Shown here piece after piece: positions 44,701-54,036 of a stretch of DNA of 64,000 bases. The stretch covers positions 696,710-760,709 of the forward strand of contig NZ_BMUG01000001.1 in assembly GCF_014650075.1 (NCBI RefSeq). Direction: 5' to 3'. A program made the position numbers and the translations under genes. This DNA is from Streptomyces microflavus (GTDB taxonomy: Bacteria > Actinomycetota > Actinomycetes > Streptomycetales > Streptomycetaceae). Positions within the stretch are counted from its first letter, which is position 1; every line of letters starts with the position of its first letter. The notes below the pieces were generated by a model that worked only from the letters and a program-made list of their open reading frames with translations, did not search any database and was not told where the DNA came from.

Positions 44701-45735
44701 CACCGAGAACGCGTACTCCGTGCGGGAGGTGAACTCCTCGCCCGGCCGGAGCACGGTGCTGGGGAACTCCGGCCGGTTCGGGGAGTCCGGGAAGTGCTGG
44801 GTCTCCAGCGCGATCCCGGCGCACGGCACGAACGGCCGCCCGTCGAAGTGGTCGGCCGTGTAGAGCTGGAGCCCCGGCTCGGTGGTCCGCACAGTCAGCA
44901 CGCGCCCGGTGCCGGGGTCGTACAACTCAGCGGCGAAACCGCCCGCGTTCCCGTCCCCGCCTCCATCCCCGTCCAGCACGAAGTTCTGGTCGTACCCGGC
45001 CTCCACCGCCCGCCCCCGCCGGAAGTCGAACCGGGTCCCGGCCACCGGGGCGAGCTCACCGGTCGGCACCGCGTCCGCGTCCACCGGCGTGAAGCGCCCG
45101 GCGGCGATCCGCAACTCCTGCCCCAGCGCGCTCCCGCTCAGCGCGCCCGCCAGGTTCCAGTACAGATGGGAGGTCGGGTTGAGCACGGTCGGCGCGTCGG
45201 TCACCGCCCGGTAGCCGATCCGCAGCGCCCCGCCCGCCTCCAGGGTGTACGTCACCGAGAAGTCGAGCCGCCCCGGATAGCCCTCCTCGCCGTCCTCGGC
45301 CACCAGCGACATCCGCACCCCGCCCGGGACCGCCTCCGCCTCCCACACCCGCTTGTCGAAGCCCCGCAGCCCGCCGTGCAGATGGACGCGTCCCTCGTTG
45401 GGCGTCAGGCGGTGCGTGCGGCCGTCCAGGACGAAGGAGGCGCCCCCGATCCGGTTCGCGTACCGCCCGACCACCGCACCGAAGTAGGGGGCCGGGAACT
45501 CCTCGTACCCCGCCACCTCCGGCAGCCCCAGCGCCACGGCTCCGCGCACGCCGTCGCGCCCCGGCACCTCCACGGACTGCACGATCGCGCCGTACGTCAG
45601 CACGCGGACGCGGACCCCGTCCCGCTCCAGCGTCCACCGGCGGACGGGCGACCCGTCCGCGAGCGCGCCGAAGTCCTCCGCATACGCCGTTGTGCTCGTA
45701 CCTGTGCCTGTGCCTGTGCCTGCGCCCGTGCTCAT
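44695..45735 (-). CDS. galM: Aldose 1-epimerase (galactose mutarotase)
   Basis: A 346-residue beta-sandwich mutarotase interconverting alpha and beta hexoses. Visible features are GRYANRIGGASF, VHLHGGLRGFDKRVW, the catalytic His in NPTSHLYWNLAG, and the catalytic Glu in IALETQHFPDSPN. The ATG at 45735 is 11 bases after the SGNH stop, so the two are probably co-transcribed. The N-terminus carries a short Gly-Thr repeat encoded by CCTGTG hexamers, which stays in frame for any copy number. Confidence 0.92.
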   Translation of the reverse strand: MSTGAGTGTGTGTSTTAYAEDFGALADGSPVRRWTLERDGVRVRVLTYGAIVQSVEVPGRDGVRGAVALGLPEVAGYEEFPAPYFGAVVGRYANRIGGASFVLDGRTHRLTPNEGRVHLHGGLRGFDKRVWEAEAVPGGVRMSLVAEDGEEGYPGRLDFSVTYTLEAGGALRIGYRAVTDAPTVLNPTSHLYWNLAGALSGSALGQELRIAAGRFTPVDADAVPTGELAPVAGTRFDFRRGRAVEAGYDQNFVLDGDGGGDGNAGGFAAELYDPGTGRVLTVRTTEPGLQLYTADHFDGRPFVPCAGIALETQHFPDSPNRPEFPSTVLRPGEEFTSRTEYAFSVR

Positions 45736-45746
45736 GGTGCTGGACC

Positions 45747-46685
45747 CTACGCGGGCGGCTCGGCCGCCGTGATGTTGCGGTAGGCGATCTCGGCCAGCCG
45801 GGCCTGGCCGTCGCGGCTCGGGTGGAACCAGTCCCACTGGCTGAGCTGCGCCCCGGTGAAGCGGAAGCCGAAGACGGCCCCGCCGTCGTACCGGCAGTGC
45901 CGGTCCTTCGCACAGACGTCCCGCAGCACCTCGTTGTACGCCACCACCCGGTCCTGCACCGCGTCCCGCCGCGCCACGGCCGCGGGCCCCAGATCGTCCG
46001 CGTCCGCCAGCATCGACTGGCAGATCCCGAGTTCCCAGATCTTCTTGCCGGTCTCGTTGAGCCGCCCGGTCGACCACAGCCGCTTCAGGTCCGGCACGCT
46101 GGACACGTACACCTGCGCCTCGGGCGCCCCGGCCCGCAGCTGCCGCATCGACGCCTCGAACGACGCCCGGAAGTCCGCCACGGGCGTCATCAGCCGCACC
46201 GAGTCCCGGCACGCGTCGTTCGCACCCATCATCACCGTGACCAGCTCCGGCCGCTCCTTCGCCGCCAGTGCCATCTGCTCCGGGAGCTGGACCATCCGGG
46301 CCCCCGACACGGCGTGGTTCCAGCTGCGGTCCGCCGCCTTCGATGTGCCGAGCAGCCGCACGGCGAGGCTGCGCACCAGGCTGTCGCTCCCGGTCGCCCA
46401 GGACACCTCCGGGCAGTCGGCCAGCACCGAGCAGGCGTCGAAGCCCCGGGTGATGGAGTCCCCGACCGCCGCGACCGATCCCGGATTCGGGTTCCAGCCG
46501 GAGGCGGCGGATGCGGAGGGGGACGGCGACACGGAGGGCGAGGAGGCGGCGGGCGCGTTCCGTGACACGCCGTCACCCGAATCCCCGCTGCTGCATCCGG
46601 CCAGCGCGGCCACCCCCACCAAGGAGAGCGCCGACAGCGCCGCTCCGGCGGTACGCATCCGAGGGCGTGTCGCACGCTCCGGCAT
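45747..46685 (-). CDS. SGNH/GDSL-hydrolase lipoprotein
   Basis: A 312-residue lipoprotein. The lipobox VAALAGC is near residue 30, followed by a Ser/Pro linker and an SGNH hydrolase domain. Block I is GDSITRG (nucleophile Ser), block III MMGANDAC, and block V DWFHPS (catalytic Asp and His). Such enzymes are esterases, often deacetylating cell-wall or plant-derived glycans. Several Cys residues suggest disulfides outside the membrane. The ATG at 46685 has GGAGGGG upstream and is favoured over the ATG 15 codons earlier. Confidence 0.9.
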   Translation of the reverse strand: MPERATRPRMRTAGAALSALSLVGVAALAGCSSGDSGDGVSRNAPAASSPSVSPSPSASAASGWNPNPGSVAAVGDSITRGFDACSVLADCPEVSWATGSDSLVRSLAVRLLGTSKAADRSWNHAVSGARMVQLPEQMALAAKERPELVTVMMGANDACRDSVRLMTPVADFRASFEASMRQLRAGAPEAQVYVSSVPDLKRLWSTGRLNETGKKIWELGICQSMLADADDLGPAAVARRDAVQDRVVAYNEVLRDVCAKDRHCRYDGGAVFGFRFTGAQLSQWDWFHPSRDGQARLAEIAYRNITAAEPPA

Positions 46686-47057
46686 TCTCAGATCCCCTCC
46701 GGTCAACCTCTGGTCTATGCCCCTGGCCATGCCCCGGGCAAGCCCACGATCCCCAGGTCGCAGGCGTGCGCGCCCTGCCGGGTGAAAGCCGGCGAATCAG
46801 AGGCACCGGACCGACGGTACGTCACACGGACGGCCCCGGCGCACGGTAGCTTTTCCCCGTCGAACCAGTGGCACCGCGCCCGCCCTCGTCACGGCAGGTG
46901 GCTCCGGTACATTACGTCACGTCACACACTGTCCCTTTTCAGGAGATTAACTCCCGATGCTGTTTACTCATGACAACCTCGGGAACCGGCCGAAAAGAGG
47001 CGGTACGGGCGCGAGGCCGCTGGGGAAGGCGTACCTCGTCCCACACGGGATGTTCCG
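46686..47057. other. Intergenic region between SGNH and DUF3145 genes
   Basis: About 370 bases holding the divergent promoters. There is a less GC-rich patch (about 46905-46985) with ACGTCACGTCACAC and a small GGAG-ATTAA-CTCC inverted repeat. I see no gene, RNA or strong operator. Confidence 0.5.
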
Positions 47058-47552
47058 GTGACGACACGTGGAGTCCTGTACGTTCACTCCGCACCGCGCG
47101 CGCTGTGCCCACATGTCGAATGGGCAGTGGCGGGCGTCCTCGGTGTGCGGGTCCAGCTGGACTGGATCAGACAGCCGGCCGCGCCCGGCACCTGGCGGTC
47201 CGAATTCTCCTGGAAGGGCCGCGCCGGCACCGCCTCGCAGCTCGCCTCCGCCCTGCGCGGCTGGGACCTCCTGCGCTTCGAGGTGACCGCCGAGCCCTGC
47301 CCCACCGCCGAGGGTGAGCGCTACAGCTCCACCCCCGGCCTGGGCATCTTCCACGCCGTCACCGGCATGCACGGCGACATCCTGATCCCCGAGGACCGCC
47401 TGCGCGCGGCCCTGGCCCGCTCGACGCGCGGCGAGAGCGACCTGGAGGTGGAGATCGCCTCCCTCCTGGGCAAGCCGTGGGACGACGAACTGGAGTCCTT
47501 CCGCCACGCGGGCGAGGGCGCCCCGGTCCGCTGGCTCCACCAGGTGGTGTAG
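47058..47552 (+). CDS. DUF3145 protein
   Basis: A 164-residue protein matching the actinobacterial DUF3145 pattern: GVLYVHSAPRALCPHVEWA at the start, LGVRVQLDWIRQPAAPGTW in the middle and PWDDELESFRHAGEGAPVRWLHQVV, shortened here to PVRWLHQVV, at the end. Function is unknown. The family often lies beside the fatty acid synthase locus in actinobacteria, as it does here, convergent with fabF. The GTG start at 47058 has only a weak ribosome site. Confidence 0.88.
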   Translation: MTTRGVLYVHSAPRALCPHVEWAVAGVLGVRVQLDWIRQPAAPGTWRSEFSWKGRAGTASQLASALRGWDLLRFEVTAEPCPTAEGERYSSTPGLGIFHAVTGMHGDILIPEDRLRAALARSTRGESDLEVEIASLLGKPWDDELESFRHAGEGAPVRWLHQVV

Positions 47553-47600
47553 CCCGATCCAGCCCCTCCGGCTGCTCCTCACCGAGCGGTGACCGGGAGC

Positions 47601-47655
47601 AATTCAAGCCCCTCCGGCGATTGAGGAGCGGGGTCCGGGGCAGAGCCCCGAAAAC
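47601..47655 (+). repeat. Dispersed Streptomyces-type intergenic repeat
   Basis: CAAGCCCCTCCGGCGATTGA followed by GGAGCGGGGTCCGGGGCAGAGCCCCG resembles a sequence scattered through Streptomyces intergenic regions. A partial copy of the first part (CAGCCCCTCCGG) lies about 45 bases upstream. Only one full copy is seen in this window. Confidence 0.55.
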
Positions 47656-47662
47656 GCACGAC

Positions 47663-47696
47663 GAAGCCCGCTCCCCGACAACCGGGAGCGGGCTTC
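47663..47696. terminator. Bidirectional terminator between DUF3145 and fabF
   Basis: A perfect 13-bp stem (GAAGCCCGCTCCC / GGGAGCGGGCTTC) with an 8-base loop. It should end the fab operon and the DUF3145 transcript. Confidence 0.88.
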
Positions 47697-47713
47697 ACCC
47701 GTAAAGCACAAGG

Positions 47714-48976
47714 TCACACGGACCGGAACGCCAGCACCACGTTGTGCCCACCGAACCCGAACGAGTTGTTGATCGCCGCGATCGGCCCCGCGGGCAGCAC
47801 CCGGGGCTCCCCCCGCACGATGTCCGCGTCGATCGCCTCGTCGAGGTCGTCGATGTTGATCGTCGGCGGAGCGATCCGGTGGTGCAGCGCGAGCACGGTG
47901 GCAACCGTCTCGATACCGCCCGCACCACCCAGCAGATGCCCCGTCATCGACTTCGTGGCCGAGATCGCGACATGGTCGAGGTCGTCGCCCAGAACCTTCC
48001 GCAGCGCCTTGATCTCCGCGAGGTCGCCCTGCGGCGTGGACGTGGCGTGCGCGTTGAGGTGGACCACCTCGGACGGCTTGAGGTCGCTGGAGTCCAGCAG
48101 GTTCTGCATCGCGGCGGCGATGCCCCGCCCGGTGGGCTCGGGCTGCGCGATGTGGTGGGCGTCGGCCGACAGGCCCTGGCCCAGCACCTCGCAGTAGACC
48201 CTGGCGCCGCGCGCGGCGGCGTGCTCGGCGGACTCCAGGACCACGACGCCGGCGCCCTCACCGAGGACGAAGCCGTCACGGGCCGTGTCGTACGGGCGCG
48301 AGGCCTTCTCCGGCTCGTCGTTGCTCTTGGACATCGCCATCATGTTGGCGAAGGCCGCGATCGGCAGCGGGTGGATCGCCGCCTCCGTGCCGCCGGCGAC
48401 GACCACGTCGGCCCGGCCGGTACGGATCATCTCGACGGCGTACCCGATCGCCTCCGCGCCCGAGGCGCAGGCGGAGACCGGCGTGTGGACACCGGCCTGG
48501 GCGTTGACCTCCAGGCCGACGTTGGCCGCCGGGCCGTTGGGCATGAGCATGGGAACGGTGTGCGGGGAGACGCGGCGTACGCCCTTCTCCTTGAGCACGT
48601 CGTACTGGTCGAGCAGGGTGGTCACGCCGCCGATACCGGAGGCGATGACCGAACCGAGCCGCTCGGGGCGGACGTTCTCGTCCTCACCGGCCTTGGCGGT
48701 GAAGCCCGCGTCCGCCCAGGCTTCGCGGGCCGCGATCAGCGCGAACTGCGCCGAGCGGTCCAGCTTGCGGGCGAGCGGGCGGGGCAGTACGTCGCCCGGG
48801 TCGACGGCCGCGAGGGCGGCGATCCGGACGGGCAGTTCGGCGAAGCGCTCGCCTTCGAGAGGCTTGACGCCGGAGCGGCCGGCCATCAGACCTTCCCAGG
48901 TCGATGCGGAGTCGCCACCCAGCGGAGTGGTTGCGCCGATACCGGTGACGACCACGGTGCGATTGGTCGAGTTCAC
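47714..48976 (-). CDS. fabF: Beta-ketoacyl-ACP synthase II (FabF)
   Basis: A 420-residue elongating ketosynthase of type II fatty acid synthesis. The catalytic Cys is in TPVSACASGAEA, the His residues in NAHATSTPQGD and SMTGHLLGGAGG, and NNSFGFGGHN is at the end. It condenses malonyl-ACP with acyl-ACP. The GTG at 48976 has GGAGAAG eight bases upstream. It is last in the fabD-fabH-acpP-fabF operon, ending at a strong terminator. Confidence 0.97.
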   Translation of the reverse strand: MNSTNRTVVVTGIGATTPLGGDSASTWEGLMAGRSGVKPLEGERFAELPVRIAALAAVDPGDVLPRPLARKLDRSAQFALIAAREAWADAGFTAKAGEDENVRPERLGSVIASGIGGVTTLLDQYDVLKEKGVRRVSPHTVPMLMPNGPAANVGLEVNAQAGVHTPVSACASGAEAIGYAVEMIRTGRADVVVAGGTEAAIHPLPIAAFANMMAMSKSNDEPEKASRPYDTARDGFVLGEGAGVVVLESAEHAAARGARVYCEVLGQGLSADAHHIAQPEPTGRGIAAAMQNLLDSSDLKPSEVVHLNAHATSTPQGDLAEIKALRKVLGDDLDHVAISATKSMTGHLLGGAGGIETVATVLALHHRIAPPTINIDDLDEAIDADIVRGEPRVLPAGPIAAINNSFGFGGHNVVLAFRSV

Positions 48977-49052
48977 TGGAAAATCTTCTCCACGTGTAGA
49001 GGGTCGTGAATCAGCGGCGCCACCGCCGGGTGGCGACACAGCCGGGCTGGGA

Positions 49053-49301
49053 TCAGCCCTGGTGCTTCAGGATGTAGTCGGCAGCGTCGCCGACCGTCTT
49101 GAGGTTCTTGACGTCCTCGTCGGGGATCTTGACGTCGAAGCGCTCCTCGGCGGCGACGACGACCTCGACCATGGACAGCGAGTCGACGTCCAGGTCGTCG
49201 GTGAAGGACTTGTCCAGCTGGACGTCCTCGACCGGGATCCCGGCGATCTCGTTGACGATCTCGGCGAGACCGGTGACGATCTCTTCCTGCGTGGCGGCCA
49301 T
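49053..49301 (-). CDS. acpP: Acyl carrier protein (AcpP)
   Basis: An 82-residue acidic four-helix carrier. The phosphopantetheine Ser is in DDLDVDSLSMVEVV. It carries growing acyl chains for FabD, FabH and FabF. It lies between fabH and fabF, the conserved Streptomyces order. AAGGAGC precedes the ATG. Confidence 0.97.
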   Translation of the reverse strand: MAATQEEIVTGLAEIVNEIAGIPVEDVQLDKSFTDDLDVDSLSMVEVVVAAEERFDVKIPDEDVKNLKTVGDAADYILKHQG

Positions 49302-49364
49302 CTTGGCGCTCCTTCGGTGGGTTTCTTCAGGGTTCGTGCGTACGGACCAAAAGGTCCGGTGTGC

Positions 49365-50396
49365 CTAGGGGAGGGTAACGACCGTCGCGGCGTAGACGAG
49401 ACCCGCCCCGAAGCCGATGACGAGCGCGGTGTCGCCGCTCTTCGCCTGACCGGTCGCCAGGAGCCGCTCCATCGCGAGCGGGATCGAGGCGGCGGACGTG
49501 TTGCCGGTGGACTCGATGTCACGGGCGACCGTGACGTGTTCCGGCAGTTTGAGGGTCTTCACCATCGAGTCGATGATCCGCATGTTGGCCTGGTGCGGGA
49601 TGAAGACGTCCAGGTCCTCCGGGGAGATCCCGGCCGCGTCCAGCGCCTGCTGGGCGACCTTCGCCATCTCGTAGACGGCCCAGCGGAAGACCGCCTGGCC
49701 CTCCTGGGTGATGGCCGGGAACTTGATCTCGCCCTTGGAGTCGAGCGGCAGCTTGGAGACGTCGCCGATGTGCAGCTCGTTCCAGGACACCGTCTGCTTG
49801 ATGGTCTCGGACTTGTCGCCCTCGGAACCCCACACGGTGGGTCCGATGGCCGGCTCCTGGGAGGGGCCGACGACGACCGCGCCCGCGCCGTCACCGAACA
49901 GGAAGGCCGTCGCGCGGTCCTCCAGGTCGGTCAGGTCGCTGAGCCGCTCCACGCCGATCACGAGGACGTGCTCCGCCGAACCCTCGACGATCATGCCCTT
50001 GGCGAGGGTCAGGCCGTAGCCGAAGCCCGCGCAGCCGGCCGAGATGTCGAAGGCGGCGGGCTTGCCCGCGCCGATCTTGTGGGCGATCTCGGTGGCGACG
50101 GCCGGGGTCTGCTTGAAGTGCGAGACGGTCGAGACGATGACCGCGCCGATCTGCTCGGGCGTGATGCCCGCGTCGGCGATGGCCTTGCCGGACGCCTCGA
50201 TCGACATCATGGCCACGGTCTCCTCGTCGGAGGCCCAGTGGCGGGTGACGATGCCGGAGCGCGAGCGGATCCACTCGTCGGAGGAGTCGATCGTTTCGAG
50301 GATCACCTCGTTCGGCACGACACGGGTCGGGCGGTAGCCGCCGACGCCGAGGATCCGTGCGTACGGGGCGCCCTTGCTGGGCTTGATCTTCGACAT
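49365..50396 (-). CDS. fabH: Beta-ketoacyl-ACP synthase III (FabH)
   Basis: A 343-residue initiating ketosynthase that joins a short acyl-CoA (branched in Streptomyces) to malonyl-ACP. The catalytic Cys is in DISAGCAGFGYGL, the His in PHQANMRIID, and the Asn in STGNTSAASIPLA. AAGGAGCCCGAGAGC precedes the ATG. It starts 13 bases after the fabD stop. Confidence 0.97.
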   Translation of the reverse strand: MSKIKPSKGAPYARILGVGGYRPTRVVPNEVILETIDSSDEWIRSRSGIVTRHWASDEETVAMMSIEASGKAIADAGITPEQIGAVIVSTVSHFKQTPAVATEIAHKIGAGKPAAFDISAGCAGFGYGLTLAKGMIVEGSAEHVLVIGVERLSDLTDLEDRATAFLFGDGAGAVVVGPSQEPAIGPTVWGSEGDKSETIKQTVSWNELHIGDVSKLPLDSKGEIKFPAITQEGQAVFRWAVYEMAKVAQQALDAAGISPEDLDVFIPHQANMRIIDSMVKTLKLPEHVTVARDIESTGNTSAASIPLAMERLLATGQAKSGDTALVIGFGAGLVYAATVVTLP

Positions 50397-50409
50397 GCTC
50401 TCGGGCTCC

Positions 50410-51333
50410 TTAAACGCCTGCGTGCTCGGAGATGAGCGCGCGGGCGGCGTCGAGGTCGTCGGGGGTCTTGAGCGCGAGCGTCTTCACACCGGGCAGCGCC
50501 CGCTTGGCGAGCCCGGTGAGCGTGCCGCCGGGGCTCAGCTCGACCAGCGCGGTGACGCCGAGCTCCTGGAAGGTCTCCATGCACAGGTCCCAGCGGACCG
50601 GGTTGGCGACCTGGCCGACCAGCCGGGCGATGACCTCGGTGCCGGTGGCGACCGTGTGGCCGTCGGCGTTGGAAACGTAACGCACGGTCGGGTCGGTGAC
50701 CGTGAGGTCCCCGACGGCCGCGCGCAGCTTCTCGACGGCCGGGGCCATGTGGTGCGTGTGGAACGCGCCGGCCACCTTCAGCGCGACGACCCGGCGTACG
50801 CCCTCGGGCTTGTCGGCCTCCAGGGCGGCGATCTGGGCCGCGGTGCCGGCGGCGACGATCTGGCCGCCCCCGTTGACGTTGGCGGGGGTCAGGCCGAGCT
50901 TCTCCAGGTGCGGGACCGTGACGGCGGGGTCGCCGCCGAGCAGGGCCGCCATACCGGTCTCGGTGACCGCGGCGGCCTCGGCCATGCCGAGCCCCCGGGT
51001 ACGGACGAAGCGGAGTGCCGCCTCGTCACCGATGACACCGGCGATCGCGGCGGCGGTGATCTCACCGACGCTGTGACCCGCGACGACGTCGGGGGAGGGC
51101 GCGTCCAGGGCCGCGGCCGAGAGCAGGCCGGCGGCGACCAGGAGCGGCTGGGCGACGGCCGTGTCGCGGATCTCGTCCGCGTCGGCCTGCGTGCCGTAGT
51201 GGGCAAGGTCGAGCCCGATGGCGTCGGACCAGGCCGCGATGCGGTCGGCGGCACCGGGGAGGTCGAGCCAGGGAGTCAGGAAGCCGGGCGTCTGAGCGCC
51301 TTGGCCGGGAGCGACGAGTACGAGCACCCTCAC
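50410..51333 (-). CDS. fabD: Malonyl-CoA:ACP malonyltransferase (FabD)
   Basis: A 307-residue acyltransferase loading malonate onto ACP. The N-terminal VLVAPGQGAQTPGF, nucleophile Ser in AGHSVGEITA, His in AGAFHTHHM and VNGGGQIVAAG are visible. The GTG at 51333 is chosen as it starts at the family's N-terminus; the open frame runs far upstream through the gap. It is first in the fab operon, 83 bases after the fasR stop. That gap is A/T-richer and probably contains the FasR-activated promoter. Confidence 0.96.
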   Translation of the reverse strand: MRVLVLVAPGQGAQTPGFLTPWLDLPGAADRIAAWSDAIGLDLAHYGTQADADEIRDTAVAQPLLVAAGLLSAAALDAPSPDVVAGHSVGEITAAAIAGVIGDEAALRFVRTRGLGMAEAAAVTETGMAALLGGDPAVTVPHLEKLGLTPANVNGGGQIVAAGTAAQIAALEADKPEGVRRVVALKVAGAFHTHHMAPAVEKLRAAVGDLTVTDPTVRYVSNADGHTVATGTEVIARLVGQVANPVRWDLCMETFQELGVTALVELSPGGTLTGLAKRALPGVKTLALKTPDDLDAARALISEHAGV

Positions 51334-51416
51334 ACTCTCTCTTGTGGACGGCTCCGCACGCCCGTGGGGACAGGGACGAAGAACCGTCAGGGGAATTGTT
51401 GAAGTCCGACAAAAGT

Positions 51417-52616
51417 CTAGGACTGAGGATCCGCCGCGGCCAAGCGCCCCAGGATCAGAGCGATCCGCAGGGTGAACGCGGAGCGCACATCGGAGGGTGA
51501 CCATCCGGTGACGTCGGTCACACGTCGTAGCCGGTAGCGCACGGTGTTGGGGTGGACGAAAAGCATCCGTGCGGCTCCCTCGAGGCTGCTCGCCTGTTCG
51601 AGATAGACACTCAGCGTTTCCAGAAGCGCCGAACCGGCTTCCTCCAGCGGTCTGTAGATCTCCTCCACCAACTGGTCCCGCGCGGCAGGGTCCCCCGCCA
51701 TCGCGCGCTCGGGCAGGAGATCGTCCGCCAGGACCGGGCGCGGCGCGTCCTGCCACGCCAGGCACGCCTTCAGCCCGGCCGCCGCGGCCTGCGCGGACCG
51801 GGTGGCCGCCAGCAGGTCCGGGACCACGGGTCCGGCGACGACCGGACCGGCCGCGTACGGCCCGATCAGGCCCTTCGCGACCTGGAGCGGGTTGTCGCTG
51901 CCGCCCGCGATGACGACGAGCCGGTTGCCGAGGACCCCGGTGAGGACCTGGAGCTTCGCGTGCCGGGCGGCCCGCCGGATCGCCTCCACGGTGAGCTCGC
52001 TGTCCCCGTCGGGCGCGGTGCCGAGGATGACGCAGACGTGCTCGGGCGAGTTCCACCCGAGCGCGGCGGCCCGGGACACGGCCCCCTCGTCGGCCTCCCC
52101 GGACAGCACCGCGTTCACGACCAGCGACTCCAGCCGGGCATCCCAGGCACCCCGGGCCTCGGCGGCCTGGGCGTAGACCTGGGCGGTGGCGAAGGCGATC
52201 TCCCGCGCGTAGACGAGCAGCGCCTCCCGCAGCACGGACTCGTCGCCCGGCGCGGCGACCTCCTCGATCGCGGCCTCCATGACCTCGATCGTCGTACGCA
52301 CCATCTCGACGGTCTGCCGCAGCGTGATCGCTCGTGTCAGCTCGCGCGGGGCGGTGCCGAACACATCGGTCGAGATGGCCTGCGGGGTCTCGGGATGCCG
52401 GAACCACTCGGTGAACGCCGCGATACCGGCCTGGGCGACCAGGCCGATCCAGGACCGGTTCTCCGGGGGCATCGCCCGGTACCACGGCAGCGATTCGTCC
52501 ATGCGGGCAATCGCGTTCGCGGCCAGCCGGCCGGAGGACTGCTCCAGCCGTTTCAGGGTCGCGGCATGCAGGTGGGCGTCGTGGGCGGCGGAATGCTCAG
52601 GATCGGGTCGGGGCAC
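51417..52616 (-). CDS. fasR: FasR, PucR-type activator of the fab operon
   Basis: A 399-residue regulator. The C-terminal PucR-type helix-turn-helix reads SSLEGAARMLFVHPNTVRYR then LRRVTDVTGW. The N-terminal and central parts are the ligand-sensing region (a GGDEF-like fold in related proteins). In Streptomyces coelicolor the gene directly upstream of fabD encodes FasR, which binds the fabD promoter and activates fabDHPF; order and sequence pattern are the same here. The GTG start is at 52616. It has a separate stop 83 bases before fabD. Confidence 0.92.
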   Translation of the reverse strand: MPRPDPEHSAAHDAHLHAATLKRLEQSSGRLAANAIARMDESLPWYRAMPPENRSWIGLVAQAGIAAFTEWFRHPETPQAISTDVFGTAPRELTRAITLRQTVEMVRTTIEVMEAAIEEVAAPGDESVLREALLVYAREIAFATAQVYAQAAEARGAWDARLESLVVNAVLSGEADEGAVSRAAALGWNSPEHVCVILGTAPDGDSELTVEAIRRAARHAKLQVLTGVLGNRLVVIAGGSDNPLQVAKGLIGPYAAGPVVAGPVVPDLLAATRSAQAAAAGLKACLAWQDAPRPVLADDLLPERAMAGDPAARDQLVEEIYRPLEEAGSALLETLSVYLEQASSLEGAARMLFVHPNTVRYRLRRVTDVTGWSPSDVRSAFTLRIALILGRLAAADPQS

Positions 52617-52741
52617 GAGGACAAGACTGCCTTATCGGGCCGGTGGATCGGTGGGGCGGGGCGAGGGTCGTTCCTACCGGTGGGTACGGGAGGGTCTGCC
52701 CGGCACTCGATCTTCCCTGCGGGACATGAGACCGTCCGGTC

Positions 52742-53158
52742 GTGCGAGAAATGACGAAGGGGTTGGCGGCAACCCTGTCCGAGGCGTCATCCCGTACGTG
52801 GACGCGACGCGTTCGTGCCGGTCGGGACCTCGCCTCCTCCGCCGATGTTGCTGAGGCCGCAGAAGCGTTGGCGCGGCTGCTGCTGGACGTCGATGACACG
52901 GCGGTGACGCGGCAGACGGCAGAAGCTCTGACCCGGGTGGGGACGGTGGCCGCCATGAAACTCATCGCCCGCGCGATCACCGAGGCCGACGACAACCGGG
53001 CCGACTGGCTGCAGACAGGGGTGCACGACGCGCTCATGGGACCTGGCGGGGCGCCGGAGGCAGCAGAGTCCTGCGCGAAGCTGGCCGAGGACCCGGAAGA
53101 AGCCGTCCGCCAGGGGGCCGCAGTTGTCGCGGTATGGGCGGACGACTCAAGGTGTTGA
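52742..53158 (+). CDS. HEAT-repeat-like small protein
   Basis: A 138-residue helical protein with at least two HEAT-like units: ALARLLLDVDDTAVTRQTAEAL and AAMKLIARAITEADDNRADWL, shortened here to ARLLLDVDDTAVTRQTAEAL and AMKLIARAITEADDNRADWL. No catalytic motif. Such repeats mediate protein contacts. It is divergent from fasR. The start may be the GTG at 52742 or the ATG at 52751; neither has a strong ribosome site. Confidence 0.7.
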   Translation: MREMTKGLAATLSEASSRTWTRRVRAGRDLASSADVAEAAEALARLLLDVDDTAVTRQTAEALTRVGTVAAMKLIARAITEADDNRADWLQTGVHDALMGPGGAPEAAESCAKLAEDPEEAVRQGAAVVAVWADDSRC

Positions 53159-53238
53159 CCCGCGTCGGCCTTCCTGCGGGTCGGTGCGTGCAGACAGGGC
53201 GGGCGGCCATCTGGGCGCCCCCGGGCTACCGTGGCCAG

Positions 53239-53895
53239 GTGATTTCCGTACACCGGTCCGATGACCGCTACCGGGGCGGCGAGCCGGACGCCGGTATCGA
53301 GACCCGGCACGCCCTGTCCTTCGGCCCCTTCTACGACCCCGACAACCTCCGCTTCGGCCCGGTCCTGGCCTGCAACGAGGAGCGCCTCGCCCCCGGCGCG
53401 GGCTTCGACGAGCACCCGCACAGCCATACGGAGATCGTCACCTGGGTGGTCGAGGGCGAGCTGACCCACCGCGACTCGGCCGGTCACTCCACCGTCGTAC
53501 GCGCCGGGGACGTCGCCCATCTCAGCGCCGCCGCCGGAGTCCGCCACGTCGAACGCAACGACGGCCCGGACCCGTTGACCTTCCTCCAGATGTGGCTGGC
53601 CCCCCTGGAGTCCGGCGGTGAACCCTCGTACACGGTCGTCCCCGGCATCGCGGACTCGACCCCGTACGCCCTGCCCGCGGCCGGTGCGATGCTGCACGTC
53701 CGCAGGCTCGGGGAGGGCGAGCGCACGGCACTGCCGGACGCGGTGCGCCTGTACGTGCATGTGGTGCGGGGGAGAGTCGGGCTGGGTGGTGAGGAGTTGG
53801 GGCCGGGGGACGCGGCCCGGGTCACGGGTGCGGACGGGCTGGAGGCGGCTGCGGTGGTGGAGGCTGCGGAGATGCTGGTCTGGGAGATGCGCTGA
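53239..53895 (+). CDS. Pirin-family cupin protein
   Basis: A 218-residue bicupin. The metal-binding motif FDEHPHSHTEIVTWVVEGEL has the conserved His-x-His-His pattern, and RAGDVAHLSAAAGVRHVE follows; the C-terminal cupin reads LGGEELGPGDAARVT. Pirins include quercetinases and redox-sensing co-regulators. The GTG at 53239 is chosen because pirins begin just before RHALSFGPF. No ribosome site precedes it, but TACCGT seven bases upstream fits a leaderless transcript. Confidence 0.85.
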   Translation: MISVHRSDDRYRGGEPDAGIETRHALSFGPFYDPDNLRFGPVLACNEERLAPGAGFDEHPHSHTEIVTWVVEGELTHRDSAGHSTVVRAGDVAHLSAAAGVRHVERNDGPDPLTFLQMWLAPLESGGEPSYTVVPGIADSTPYALPAAGAMLHVRRLGEGERTALPDAVRLYVHVVRGRVGLGGEELGPGDAARVTGADGLEAAAVVEAAEMLVWEMR

Positions 53896-54036
53896 CGGGT
53901 TCCGGCGCCGGCTGTACGGATGTCCCGGCACGGAGGAGCAGTCGAAGAGCAGGGCGACGGGCCCGATGCTCGTCCGACCGACTCCGAGCATGTCCCGAGC
54001 ATGTGATGAGCCTTCCGGGAATCCGGGTGAGTGCCC

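Noticed and set aside
45677..45735. CCTGTG hexamer repeat at the galM start as a phase-variation switch
   Set aside because: Six-base units keep the reading frame, so copy changes would not turn the gene off.
47714..51333. fab genes as a polyketide cluster
   Set aside because: Gene order fabD-fabH-acpP-fabF with FasR is the primary fatty acid synthase locus of Streptomyces.
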